Origin: UBA4132 sp037133675
GTDB taxonomy: Bacteria > Pseudomonadota > Gammaproteobacteria > Methylococcales > Methylomonadaceae
Length of the DNA: 64,000 nt
Direction of reading: 5' to 3'
Assembly: GCA_037133675.1 (NCBI GenBank)
Contig: JBAXNR010000006.1
Location: 13,530 to 77,529, forward strand
The notes under the pieces are model-generated. The model saw only the letters and a list, made by a program, of their open reading frames with translations, did no database searches and was not told the origin of the DNA. The position numbers were made by a program, and so were the translations under genes. Positions 18,301 through 25,900 of this stretch are shown here, in pieces; position 1 is the first letter of the stretch, and each line of letters begins with the position of its first letter.

Positions 18301-20568
18301 CCCTTTGTTAAGATGGGCTGCGATGGTAAATAAATTTTCTTGTGCTTCTAAAATCCCCCCTAACCCCCCTTTTTCAAAGGGGGGGATGTTAGCTTCTCCA
18401 TTTAAAAAAGGAGAGGTATCAACTTCCCCCTCTGAAAAAGGGGGACTGAGGGGGATTTTTATAGCATCAAATAACCGATTACCAATACGCCAATGAATCG
18501 CCAGCCGCTCTTGCTCATCGATTTGTCGCAACACTGCCTCCTGCACGCGATCATGAACAAACTGCAAATCGGCTTTATTTTCCAACAACATTCCTAAACT
18601 CAACACCTGTTTTAGACTATCAAACAACTGCTCCACGCCTATGTTCAACACCAAACTGACTTCATTCGCGGTAAAACGATTGCCCATGCAGGCGCAATAA
18701 TTGAGAATATGCAAGGTTCTGGGCGATAATTTACGCACTTTAGAACTAAATAATTCCACTACGGTAGTCGGCATTTGGGCGTTACGAATTTTTGCCATAT
18801 CCCAATACCAATGTTGCTCACTGTCGGTATGAAGTAAATCTTCGTTATACAACCACGCTAAACTTTCACTGACAAACAGTGGATTTCCTTCGGTCAAATG
18901 GGTAATAAATTGCGCTAGATTAAGAGTTGATTCCAATGATGAATCCAAAATGTAGGCGACCATTTCATGACAGTCACCTTCATCCAAAGCCTCCAAACGA
19001 ATCGCTTGTAACGCGCCATGATGATCTTGAATGGTGCGTATCAATTTGGTCAGAGGATGGGCAGCATCGACTTCATTATGGCGATAAGCACCAATAAAAA
19101 ATAAGTAAGAATGTTCTTGTGGATTGAGAAAACAGTTTTGTAAAAAATCAAAGGTCGCGCTATCACACCATTGTAAATCATCAATAAACAATACTAATGG
19201 ATGTTCGGCGTTGGCAAGACAAGATAGAAAACGACCGAATAAATTATTAAAACGATTTCGTGCTTCAACAGGTGGCAAATGGGCAATTTCAGGTTGTTTT
19301 CCAATGATAAATTCCAGCTCATGAACAACATCGGTAATCACTCTGCCGTCATTACCCACCACGGCGAGAATTTTGTGTTGCCAGTTTGCAACTTGGGCAT
19401 CACTTTCGGTGAGAAACGTGCGCATTAAATTACGCAAGGCTTGAATCAAAGAACTATAGGGAATATTTTTTTGATATTGATCAAATTTACCCGACGTAAA
19501 ATAACCGCGATTGCGCACTAACGGTTTTTGTAACTCTTGAATTAACCGTGTTTTGCCAATACCAGACAACCCTGAAATAAACACCGAGCGAAATTCACCC
19601 GACATCACTGCATCATATTCACGCTGAATTAACTCTGCTTCACCATAACGCCCAACCATTTTGGAGATAAAAATCATCCGCTTGGTTTTGTCTCGTAAAC
19701 CAACGGGGAACTTACTCACTGTCCCTGTGGCTGCATAATCATCACGGCAACGTAATAAATCGGCTAACAATCCCGCCGCGCTTTGATAGCGTTTTTCAGG
19801 CTGCTTTAATATCAGCTTAACGATAATATCGCTCAGTTGTTCAGGAATACGAGGATTTATTTCATGCACTTTCGGTGCTTCTTCTGCCAAATGTGAATGA
19901 ATCAATTCCAGTGGGTCGGTGGAAAAAAACGGTAATTGTCGCGTAAGTAATTCATAAAATACAATGCCCAAAGAATACAAATCAGTGGAAAAATCCACTC
20001 GATAATTGATACGCCCTGTTTGTTCAGGTGAGGTATACGCCAGCGTCCCACGGACAAATTCTGGGTCATAAATAAAATGGCTGACATCACGAATATCCAA
20101 CGGTGTGATAAAATCAGTCAAGCATAAAATCAGTGTGCCAGACTGCACCAAAATATTGTGCGGTTTAATTCCACCGTGGGTAATTCCCGCTTCATGTACC
20201 GCCTGTAAAATATCCGTCAGTGTGCAAGCAATCGTAAAAAAATCCTTTAATGATACCGTCTGTTGTTGCGCCGCCCAGACATTCAACGACTGCCCTTGAA
20301 ACCAAGGCTGAACAATAAATTGCATTTCACCACTGATTTCCAATGCCAGCGGCGTACAAGCACGCGGATCATGTAGCACTTTTAGTCGTTCAATTTTTTG
20401 GCGTAAATGCTGTGATTGATCGTCCCAACCCGACAGAAATTTAAGTAATTTCAATACCAAAGGCGTGTTAGGCTGTTTTTTTGCGTAGCCTTTATAAACC
20501 AGTGACTGTAAACTTTCACCAAGTTTTTCGCTAAGCCTATGGGATTGTAGCTTTGGTAACTCTGACAT
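15355..20568 (-). CDS. Giant hybrid sensor: (pseudo)kinase-AAA-TPR-GAF-histidine kinase
   Basis: The protein has 1737 residues. Residues 10-275 are a Ser/Thr kinase-like fold with Lys40 in LVLKLLK and GTLAYTSPEQTGR. The HRD motif reads HGG (131-133) and the DFG position is TDF, so catalysis is doubtful. Residues 305-600 form an AAA/STAND ATPase with P-loop GLSGIGKT (333-340) and Walker B LVLFIDDLQWCD (about 459-469). A long helical TPR-like region follows to about 1310, and GAF lies at about 1330-1490. The histidine kinase core has His1530 in GGVAHEINNPL, then DNGSGIP and GKGTGLGLS. Residues 705-741 are a Pro/Gly-rich, repeat-derived insert. It forms an operon with the REC-KaiB regulator. Confidence 0.93.
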   Translation of the reverse strand: MSELPKLQSHRLSEKLGESLQSLVYKGYAKKQPNTPLVLKLLKFLSGWDDQSQHLRQKIERLKVLHDPRACTPLALEISGEMQFIVQPWFQGQSLNVWAAQQQTVSLKDFFTIACTLTDILQAVHEAGITHGGIKPHNILVQSGTLILCLTDFITPLDIRDVSHFIYDPEFVRGTLAYTSPEQTGRINYRVDFSTDLYSLGIVFYELLTRQLPFFSTDPLELIHSHLAEEAPKVHEINPRIPEQLSDIIVKLILKQPEKRYQSAAGLLADLLRCRDDYAATGTVSKFPVGLRDKTKRMIFISKMVGRYGEAELIQREYDAVMSGEFRSVFISGLSGIGKTRLIQELQKPLVRNRGYFTSGKFDQYQKNIPYSSLIQALRNLMRTFLTESDAQVANWQHKILAVVGNDGRVITDVVHELEFIIGKQPEIAHLPPVEARNRFNNLFGRFLSCLANAEHPLVLFIDDLQWCDSATFDFLQNCFLNPQEHSYLFFIGAYRHNEVDAAHPLTKLIRTIQDHHGALQAIRLEALDEGDCHEMVAYILDSSLESTLNLAQFITHLTEGNPLFVSESLAWLYNEDLLHTDSEQHWYWDMAKIRNAQMPTTVVELFSSKVRKLSPRTLHILNYCACMGNRFTANEVSLVLNIGVEQLFDSLKQVLSLGMLLENKADLQFVHDRVQEAVLRQIDEQERLAIHWRIGNRLFDAIKIPLSPPFSEGEVDTSPFLNGEANIPPFEKGGLGGILEAQENLFTIAAHLNKGHPEKLDDATRYRLVTINFHAGNKALDALASHAANEFFRNAHDYLSKDCWESAYQLTFRIYQRLAKTNLMCERYEESETLLNTLIDHAISDFDKAEALAEQTTSLSSFGNFNQAIITANRGLAYFDKAIPEDAEQAQQRMQLLMAEIAAQGDVWKTILTMPFTNERKSKIELAFYSELIPDLYMCGLVPQLYLSAAQSTQLCLAGGMDESVIYSFSIMGLNLGEQEQFELAFRYEDLAHHLCAKYPNTFGATRGMNGIVWCNMHSRSHPADIVAYCLKAIQCGKNCGDLYNAGLSYGPKMWNLQVQGKDLQHIEEVANECLQFSRKNQLFFSVGLAEAVLAGWVAPMKADYVPVAMDETLARWTENNYVAASGSYFVLLAISQYYRAEYHAAAVSLKAVENYLHGLTDNVLKRLWFVFRILNQLRITPRGQWQQCEADIIPLLKKIEQWASLGVLLTPYLSLIYAEIDYYKDNSTHHAIKISCYFSAITQAQEQGYTLLTGHLYECLGDLLTESKLGKPAMYYAEAWRLYTLCHADAKIAGLYERYHHDSTTSNRASQLSTIDENQGLSTLPNLDVNYLMKSTLALSAETNLEKLLQKIMTVVLECSGAQHGYLLIKEQNELLVAVENHIGKQPILKPRHYNMNQATDICSSIVNYVFRTQEKLVLRDACTEGDFQQLPDVQTMGLRSVLCLPVVKQGQLIGVLYLENRLSVGIFTPEKTGMTELLTSHAAISLENARLLEETRLAYQQLQESREHMMQMEKLSALGTLVGGVAHEINNPLMGVMNYVEFAQEKTTDVKIAKVLGQALHEIERIKNIVRNMLIYVRTKSNPTESCHISKTIDQTLLLLEGELKKTNIRIQLDVAEHLPAILFSTDSLQQVLINLLLNARDALNETPEPRIDITAVVNGEFLKLSICDNGSGIPEAVLTRIFDPFFTTKPPGKGTGLGLSVSHRLIEEAGGSITAYNKSGCGCCMTLQFRIID
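18345..18455. repeat. Mobile palindromic repeat inside the giant kinase gene
   Basis: CCCCCCTAACCCCCC, AAAGGGGGGG, CTCTCC/GGAGAG-type segments and CTTCCCCCTCTGAAAAAGGG form a nested C-rich/G-rich palindromic repeat. It is inserted in frame and encodes residues such as PLSPPFSEGE and PPFEKGGLGG. This translation is a familiar signature of dispersed repeats in bacterial genomes and is out of character with the surrounding TPR helices. Confidence 0.75.
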
Positions 20569-20625
20569 AAACTAACGCCTCTTGGTGAAAATTGCTTGAA
20601 ACCCGTGCTTATAGAATACTGGAGT

Positions 20626-20746
20626 CCAATAGTTTTAGCTATTGGTGGGGTAACACAACTAACGCTATTTTATGCCTGTACAAAGTTATACATAGTTTTT
20701 GTGGGTAAAACTCTGTGGATAAGCTGTTTTACTTTCTGTGTATAAC
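20626..20746. other. Hairpin and second DnaA-box-like cluster upstream of glnS
   Basis: A hairpin CCAATAG-N6-CTATTGG lies at 20626-20645. TTATACATA (20686-20694), TGTGGGTAA (20700-20708), TGTGGATAA (20714-20722) and TGTGTATAA (20738-20746) follow. Two boxes are exact for TTATNCACA on the minus strand and two have one mismatch. Order and spacing resemble the cluster at 14192-14236. The gap lies between the divergent giant kinase and glnS and probably also contains both promoters. Confidence 0.55.
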
Positions 20747-20863
20747 ATAGCGAAAAATCATTTACTGTGGCTTTAGCGAATCATTTTTTAAAACCATGAG
20801 CGTGCAGAGTATAATCTCAAGCATTTGTTTAGCTGTTTTTTACTCACATTCACTACATACCTT

Positions 20864-22528
20864 ATGTCTACCAACGAACCTAGCTTGCCCACCAATTTTA
20901 TCCGCCAAATCATCGCTAATGATTTAAAAATCAATAAACACAACGGCAAAGTTGCCACCCGTTTTCCACCTGAACCCAATGGTTATCTACATATCGGTCA
21001 TGCGAAATCGATTTGTTTAAATTTCGGGTCGGCTATCGAAAACAACGGTACTTGTAATCTGCGTTTTGACGATACCAATCCCGAAAAAGAAAGCATTGAA
21101 TACATGGAATCCATTGAACGCGATGTACAGTGGTTGGGGTTTCAATGGGCAGGTTTACATCATGCCTCTGATTATTTTGAACAACTGTATCAATACGCAG
21201 TGCAGTTGATTGAAAAAGACTTTGCTTATATTGATAGTTTATCAGCCGAAGAAATTCGCGCTTATCGTGGCACGTTGACCGAAGCAGGCAAAGAAAGCCC
21301 AGACCGTAGCCGTTCTATCGCTGACAATTTGGATTTATTTGCGCGTATGCGTGCAGGAGAATTTCCCGATGGTCAATATGTATTACGCGCCAAAATCGAC
21401 ATGGCATCACCCAATATTAATATGCGTGATCCCGCGCTATATCGTATCCGCCGTGTGCATCATCACCGCACAGGCGATGCGTGGTGTATTTATCCGATGT
21501 ACGATTACACGCACTGTATTTCTGACGCGATTGAAGGCATTACCCATTCTTTATGTACGCTGGAATTTGAAGATCATCGCCCGTTATATGACTGGGTATT
21601 GGATGAATTAAAAACTCCTTGTCATCCCCAACAAATTGAATTTGCCCGTTTGCAATTGGAATACACCATCGTCAGCAAACGCAAACTCAATCAGTTAGTG
21701 ATGGAAAATCACGTCAATGGCTGGGATGATCCCCGTATGCCCACCATTGCAGGGCTACGCCGTGCAGGGTTTACCCCCAAAGCCATCCGTGATTTTTGTG
21801 AGCGCATCGGCGTGACTAAACAAAACTCGTGGATAGAAATGGGCGTGTTGGAATACTGCATACGCGAAGATTTAAACGAAAACGCGTTGCGAGCAATGGC
21901 AGTGTTACAACCGTTACGCGTGGTGATTACCAATTATCCCGATGAGCAAGTGGAAAACTTAGAAGTCAGCAATCACCCACAACGCCATGAACTCGGCAAA
22001 CGCATCGTACCGTTTTCTAAAGTCATTCTGATTGAACAAGATGATTTTGCCGAAATCCCACCACCAAAATATAAACGCCTAATTGAAGGTGGCGAAGTCC
22101 GCTTGCGTGGCAGTTATGTAATTCGCTGTGATGAAGTTATTAAAGATACAGACGGCAAGATTATTGAATTGCGTTGTAGTTATGACACGGAAACACTGGG
22201 CAAAAATCCCGAAGGTCGCAAAGTCAAAGGCGTGATTCATTGGGTCTCAGAAGCACATTCTCATCCTGCTGAAATCCGTTTATACAGCCGTTTATTTACC
22301 GTGCCACAACCTGACAATGAAGAAAACTTTTTAGATGTAATTAATCGCGATTCGTTGGAAGTGTTGAGTGATTGCCGCGTTGAAGCCAGTTTAGCGGATG
22401 CTACTGCCGATAATCGCTACCAGTTTGAACGCACAGGCTATTTTTGTTTGGATGCTGTTGATAGTGCTGAGGGTAAGTTGGTGTTTAATCGTACTGTGAC
22501 ATTGAGAGACGGATGGGTTAAGGATTAA
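20864..22528 (+). CDS. glnS: Glutamine--tRNA ligase
   Basis: The protein has 554 residues, the same length as E. coli GlnS, from the ATG at 20864; upstream in-frame codons are not conserved. It is a class I synthetase that charges tRNA-Gln with glutamine using ATP. The HIGH motif is in PPEPNGYLHIGHAKSI and the KMSKS-equivalent in YTIVSKRKL. Other blocks include RFDDTNPEKE, IYPMYDYTHCISDAIEGITHS and the C-terminal beta-barrel anticodon domain with TGYFCLD near the end. The direct GlnRS pathway is typical of Gammaproteobacteria. Confidence 0.97.
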   Translation: MSTNEPSLPTNFIRQIIANDLKINKHNGKVATRFPPEPNGYLHIGHAKSICLNFGSAIENNGTCNLRFDDTNPEKESIEYMESIERDVQWLGFQWAGLHHASDYFEQLYQYAVQLIEKDFAYIDSLSAEEIRAYRGTLTEAGKESPDRSRSIADNLDLFARMRAGEFPDGQYVLRAKIDMASPNINMRDPALYRIRRVHHHRTGDAWCIYPMYDYTHCISDAIEGITHSLCTLEFEDHRPLYDWVLDELKTPCHPQQIEFARLQLEYTIVSKRKLNQLVMENHVNGWDDPRMPTIAGLRRAGFTPKAIRDFCERIGVTKQNSWIEMGVLEYCIREDLNENALRAMAVLQPLRVVITNYPDEQVENLEVSNHPQRHELGKRIVPFSKVILIEQDDFAEIPPPKYKRLIEGGEVRLRGSYVIRCDEVIKDTDGKIIELRCSYDTETLGKNPEGRKVKGVIHWVSEAHSHPAEIRLYSRLFTVPQPDNEENFLDVINRDSLEVLSDCRVEASLADATADNRYQFERTGYFCLDAVDSAEGKLVFNRTVTLRDGWVKD

Positions 22529-22605
22529 TTCTGTAGGTTGAGTTGTGCTGTCACTAACTTGACCTCTCAATTTCACGATAAATAGGATTTTTTGATAAAA
22601 ACATA

Positions 22606-23565
22606 ATGCACAAAACCATTGATTTATTTGCAGGTATCGGCGGAATCCGTTTAGGGTTTGAAGCGCACGGCTGTGAAAATGTGTTTTCCTCTGAATGGGA
22701 TAACGATGCACAAAAAATGTACGCCGCTAATTTTGGTGAAATACCTCACGGTGACATTAATTTAATTGAACCTACTGATATTCCTAACCACGATATTTTA
22801 TTAGCAGGGTTTCCTTGCCAGCCTTTTAGCATTGCGGGTAAAGGTTTAGGATTTGCCGATACACGCGGCACATTATTTTTTAATATTGAAAAAATATTAG
22901 AAATTAAAAAGCCGCGTGCTTTCTTATTAGAAAATGTCAAACGCCTAACGACACACGATAATGGTCAAACATTTACGGTGATATTGAAAAAATTAAAAAA
23001 TCTAGGTTATACCGTTTATAGTCGTGTGTTTAATTCGTTAGATTTTGGCTTACCGCAAAAACGTGAGCGCATTTATATTGTTGGTTTTTTGCAACCTGTG
23101 CATTTTGATTTTCCAATACCGTTAGGTTATTACCAACCGTTAAGTGAACTATTAGAAAATGATGACGCTATTGAGCCTAGTTATTTTCTTTCTGAAACTA
23201 TTAAACAAAAACGTTTAACTGCTGTAAAAGGAACGCCACCGTTTCCGTCAATATGGCATGAAAATATCGGTGGTAATATTTCAGCATTACCTTATTCTTG
23301 CGCGTTACGAGCGGGTGGCAGTTATAACTATCTGGTGGTTAATGGGGTGCGGCGTTTAACAGCTAGAGAAATGCTGCGCTTACAAGGTTTTCCTGATGAT
23401 TTTAAAATTGTGTTGCCTTATTCAGCAGTACGCAAAGTGGCAGGTAATTCGGTTTCTGTGCCTGTGATTAAAGCGATAGCGGGTGAAATGATAAAAGCAT
23501 TGCAAGCACAAAAAGCTTTTAAACCTCAATTGATACAATCACTCTTATTCGAATTGGAATCATGA
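22606..23565 (+). CDS. DNA (cytosine-5) methyltransferase of a HaeII-type system
   Basis: The protein has 319 residues. Motif I is IDLFAGIGGIRLGFE. The catalytic Pro-Cys is in GFPCQPFSIAGKG (motif IV), with FLLENVKRL (motif VI), QKRERIYIVGF (motif VIII), RRLTAREMLRLQGFP (motif IX) and VAGNSVSVPVI (motif X). It methylates the recognition site and protects host DNA. The stop overlaps the start of the endonuclease gene by four bases. If the pair truly follows HaeII, the site would be RGCGCY. Confidence 0.93.
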   Translation: MHKTIDLFAGIGGIRLGFEAHGCENVFSSEWDNDAQKMYAANFGEIPHGDINLIEPTDIPNHDILLAGFPCQPFSIAGKGLGFADTRGTLFFNIEKILEIKKPRAFLLENVKRLTTHDNGQTFTVILKKLKNLGYTVYSRVFNSLDFGLPQKRERIYIVGFLQPVHFDFPIPLGYYQPLSELLENDDAIEPSYFLSETIKQKRLTAVKGTPPFPSIWHENIGGNISALPYSCALRAGGSYNYLVVNGVRRLTAREMLRLQGFPDDFKIVLPYSAVRKVAGNSVSVPVIKAIAGEMIKALQAQKAFKPQLIQSLLFELES

Positions 23566-24617
23566 ATACCCTAGAAGCCAAACAAGCGTTAGATAAAGTG
23601 ATTGATAAAGCGCGAGTGCATCTTTATAAACCCATACAAATCGCTGAAATTCTTTATCGTGACCGAGTTGAACAGGATATTAAACTGACAGAACTAGCAA
23701 CTTATCGCACGCAATCAAAAAAATGGCGTGATGTAATTTGTATTCAATTTTTAGGCAGAACCAGTACCTCATCAGCACGTTATCAAGATGATGTTTTTAA
23801 TGATAATGCCGTTCCGCCCGCTGTTTTAGAAATACTTGGCAAAGAAAATAGAGCGACAAACGGTATCGTTGAAGCCTATATTTATCGTAAATTTTTACAA
23901 CGGTTTAGCCAAATGTCCACAGGCTTGGATTATTGTGTAACACACGATAAAACTGATTTTAAACTGGACGAATTCTTGGCGATGTTTTGGCATGAAGCAG
24001 GATTACGCCGAAGTATCGATAAGGTGTATGAAATTATTGTTTATGCTTTATTTGCCACGCTCGTTGAAGCACTTGAAATTTCAGTTGCCGTTAGCATGAA
24101 CCCTAATAAAACCGATATTCTCAACGAATTTGCCGATTTTGCGAAAAGCGTTATTCAACTGACTCCAGAGCAAACGACGATAAACCTCAAAGCCAGAATA
24201 AACCGCGTTGGCGTTACTAATGCCGCTGACCGTGGTCTGGATATGTGGGCAAATTTTGGTCTAGCGATACAAATCAAACATCTGTCTTTAACGGAAGAGT
24301 TGGCAGAAAACATTGTTTCATCGGTATCAGCCGACCGTATTGTTATCGTGTGCAAAGATACGGAACAGAAAATAATTGTTTCCTTGCTTAATCAACTGGG
24401 TTGGAAGTCGAAAATCCAAAGCATAGTCACTGAAAGTGATTTACTTAGATGGTATGAAAAAGCCCTACGCGGTAAATTTGCAGATTCAATTGGCGATGCG
24501 ATGTTAAGAAAATTATCAAATGAAATACAAGTTGAATTCCCATCAACGGATAAAAAAGAGTTTCTGCACTTTATAGAAAAACGCGGCTATCACAAATTAA
24601 CCAATGAAAATTGGTAG
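23562..24617 (+). CDS. HaeII family type II restriction endonuclease
   Basis: The protein has 351 residues, the expected size for HaeII-family enzymes. Characteristic blocks are ALDKVIDKARVHLYKPIQIAE, YRTQSKKWRDVICI, RRSIDKVYEIIVYALF, RVGVTNAADRGLDMWANFG and IQIKHLSLTEELAENIVSS. The ADRGLDMW...IQIKH stretch looks like the D...(E/Q)xK metal-binding core of a PD-(D/E)XK nuclease. It overlaps the methyltransferase gene, forming a complete R-M operon. Family membership is recalled from sequence pattern, not searched. Confidence 0.85.
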   Translation: MNTLEAKQALDKVIDKARVHLYKPIQIAEILYRDRVEQDIKLTELATYRTQSKKWRDVICIQFLGRTSTSSARYQDDVFNDNAVPPAVLEILGKENRATNGIVEAYIYRKFLQRFSQMSTGLDYCVTHDKTDFKLDEFLAMFWHEAGLRRSIDKVYEIIVYALFATLVEALEISVAVSMNPNKTDILNEFADFAKSVIQLTPEQTTINLKARINRVGVTNAADRGLDMWANFGLAIQIKHLSLTEELAENIVSSVSADRIVIVCKDTEQKIIVSLLNQLGWKSKIQSIVTESDLLRWYEKALRGKFADSIGDAMLRKLSNEIQVEFPSTDKKEFLHFIEKRGYHKLTNENW

Positions 24618-24686
24618 CTGGGTAGATTGAATTATAATTTTCCCCTCAATATCAGTTTAACAAAACAACTATACAAGGGTCATAAA

Positions 24687-24935
24687 ATGCCTAGCACCAT
24701 ACTGAGCGAAACCGCAGCCAGCCTTTTAGAACTCAAAAATGACCCATTAGCTATAGTCGCGTCGGGGGATGGTTTTCCTGTCGCTATTTTGGATCATGAT
24801 GAACCTGCGTTTTATTGTATTCCAGCACGGACGTTTGAAACGTTAATGGATAAGCTGGAAGATATGGAATTGGCAGCCATTGTTGAATCGAGAAAATCTC
24901 AAGCGGAAATAGATGTGGCGTGGGATGACATTTAA
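24687..24935 (+). CDS. Antitoxin of the StbD/RelB (Phd/YefM-like) type
   Basis: The protein has 82 residues from the ATG at 24687. ETAASLLELKNDPLAIVASGDGFPVAILDHDEPAFYCIP follows the StbD pattern (short Phd-like DNA-binding domain, 'NNEPAFYCVP'). The C-terminal acidic helix would block the toxin. It overlaps the toxin gene by 11 bases. It sits directly behind the HaeII R-M genes, forming a compact defence/addiction block. Confidence 0.85.
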   Translation: MPSTILSETAASLLELKNDPLAIVASGDGFPVAILDHDEPAFYCIPARTFETLMDKLEDMELAAIVESRKSQAEIDVAWDDI

Positions 24936-25209
24936 CCTTCGTTTTAAAGAGCAAGCCTTGCAAGAATGGCATAATCTTGAGCCTGCGATTCGTGAACAGT
25001 TTGCTAAAAAGTTACGCACGTTAAAAGAAAATTCGTGTATTGAAAGTGCCAGACTTAGTGGCATAAAAAACTGTTACAAAATAAAATTGCGTAATGCGGG
25101 CTACAGATTGGTTTATGAAGTGCGAGAACAAGAAGTGGTTATTTTGATTGTTGCTATCGGTAAGCGAGAGAGAAATGATATTTATAAAACAGCCATGAAA
25201 CGATTGTAA
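24925..25209 (+). CDS. RelE/StbE-type mRNA interferase toxin
   Basis: The protein has 94 residues from the ATG at 24925. RFKEQALQEWHNLEPAIREQFAKKL and YKIKLRNAGYRLVYEV, followed by VAIGKRERNDIYKTA, match StbE of plasmid P307 and the RelE/ParE superfamily, which cut mRNA in the ribosome. Basic residues in KIKLRNAGYR and the R-x-Y end are the usual active-site region. It is coupled to the overlapping antitoxin gene. Confidence 0.9.
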   Translation: MTFNLRFKEQALQEWHNLEPAIREQFAKKLRTLKENSCIESARLSGIKNCYKIKLRNAGYRLVYEVREQEVVILIVAIGKRERNDIYKTAMKRL

Positions 25210-25273
25210 TAACTATACCCTTGCCAAACTTAGCCATTGATTTAACCCAAGTATTTGAACATATCGAGATTCT

Positions 25274-25900
25274 ATGCAACTTCAAACCATCACTAATCAA
25301 ACCATCGCCTTAGCGGGTATTACACAAGCAGCAACCTTAGTGCATCAATTGGCAACCACAGGCAAGGCGGATACTGTCGCATTGGAAGCCAGTATTGGCA
25401 GTATTTTAAAAATAGATTCTGACAGTGTACTGGATATTTATGGCGGTTTGAATAATCTAAAGCTGGGCTTGGAACAACTGAATACCCAAATGACAGGCTA
25501 TAAATTCATCGATTCTCAGCAATCACGTTATTCCGCTTCATTAGTTTTTTTAGAAAACCGCTTGGCTAAAGAGCCACAAATGCTCAGGATTATTCAGGCA
25601 GGTGTTATTAAAGCGCAAATTCAAGCCGATCAATTTGGTTTGCTACATGAAAATGTGTTTGCCAATTTAGCTAATGTATATCAGGAAACACTGAGTAATC
25701 TACAGCCGCGCATCATGGTAAACGGCGACCCCGATTATTTATCACGCGTTGATATTTCCAATAAAATCCGTGTCTGTTTACTGGCAGGCATACGCTCGAC
25801 ATTGTTATGGAAGCAATGCGGAGGGACACGTTGGAACTTTTTGTTCGGTCGTAAAAAAATACAAACAGAATTACAGCAGTTATTAAAACAGGTGCAATAA
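25274..25900 (+). CDS. hflD: HflD (high frequency of lysogenization) homologue
   Basis: The protein has 208 residues, against about 213 in E. coli HflD. The pattern is all-helical: TIALAGITQAATLVHQLA at the start, YGGLNNLKLGLEQL in the middle, and IRVCLLAGIRSTLLWKQCGGTRWNFLFGRKKI near the end. In E. coli HflD is a peripheral membrane protein that binds phage lambda CII. Its host role is unclear. The gene normally follows mnmA; here an R-M/TA block and glnS precede it. The stop TAA shares its last base with the next ATG. Confidence 0.88.
   Translation: MQLQTITNQTIALAGITQAATLVHQLATTGKADTVALEASIGSILKIDSDSVLDIYGGLNNLKLGLEQLNTQMTGYKFIDSQQSRYSASLVFLENRLAKEPQMLRIIQAGVIKAQIQADQFGLLHENVFANLANVYQETLSNLQPRIMVNGDPDYLSRVDISNKIRVCLLAGIRSTLLWKQCGGTRWNFLFGRKKIQTELQQLLKQVQ

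Noticed and set aside
18275..18496. Small ORF rich in PPNPPFSKGG on the + strand
   Set aside because: It is the antisense reading of the inserted repeat inside the giant kinase gene.
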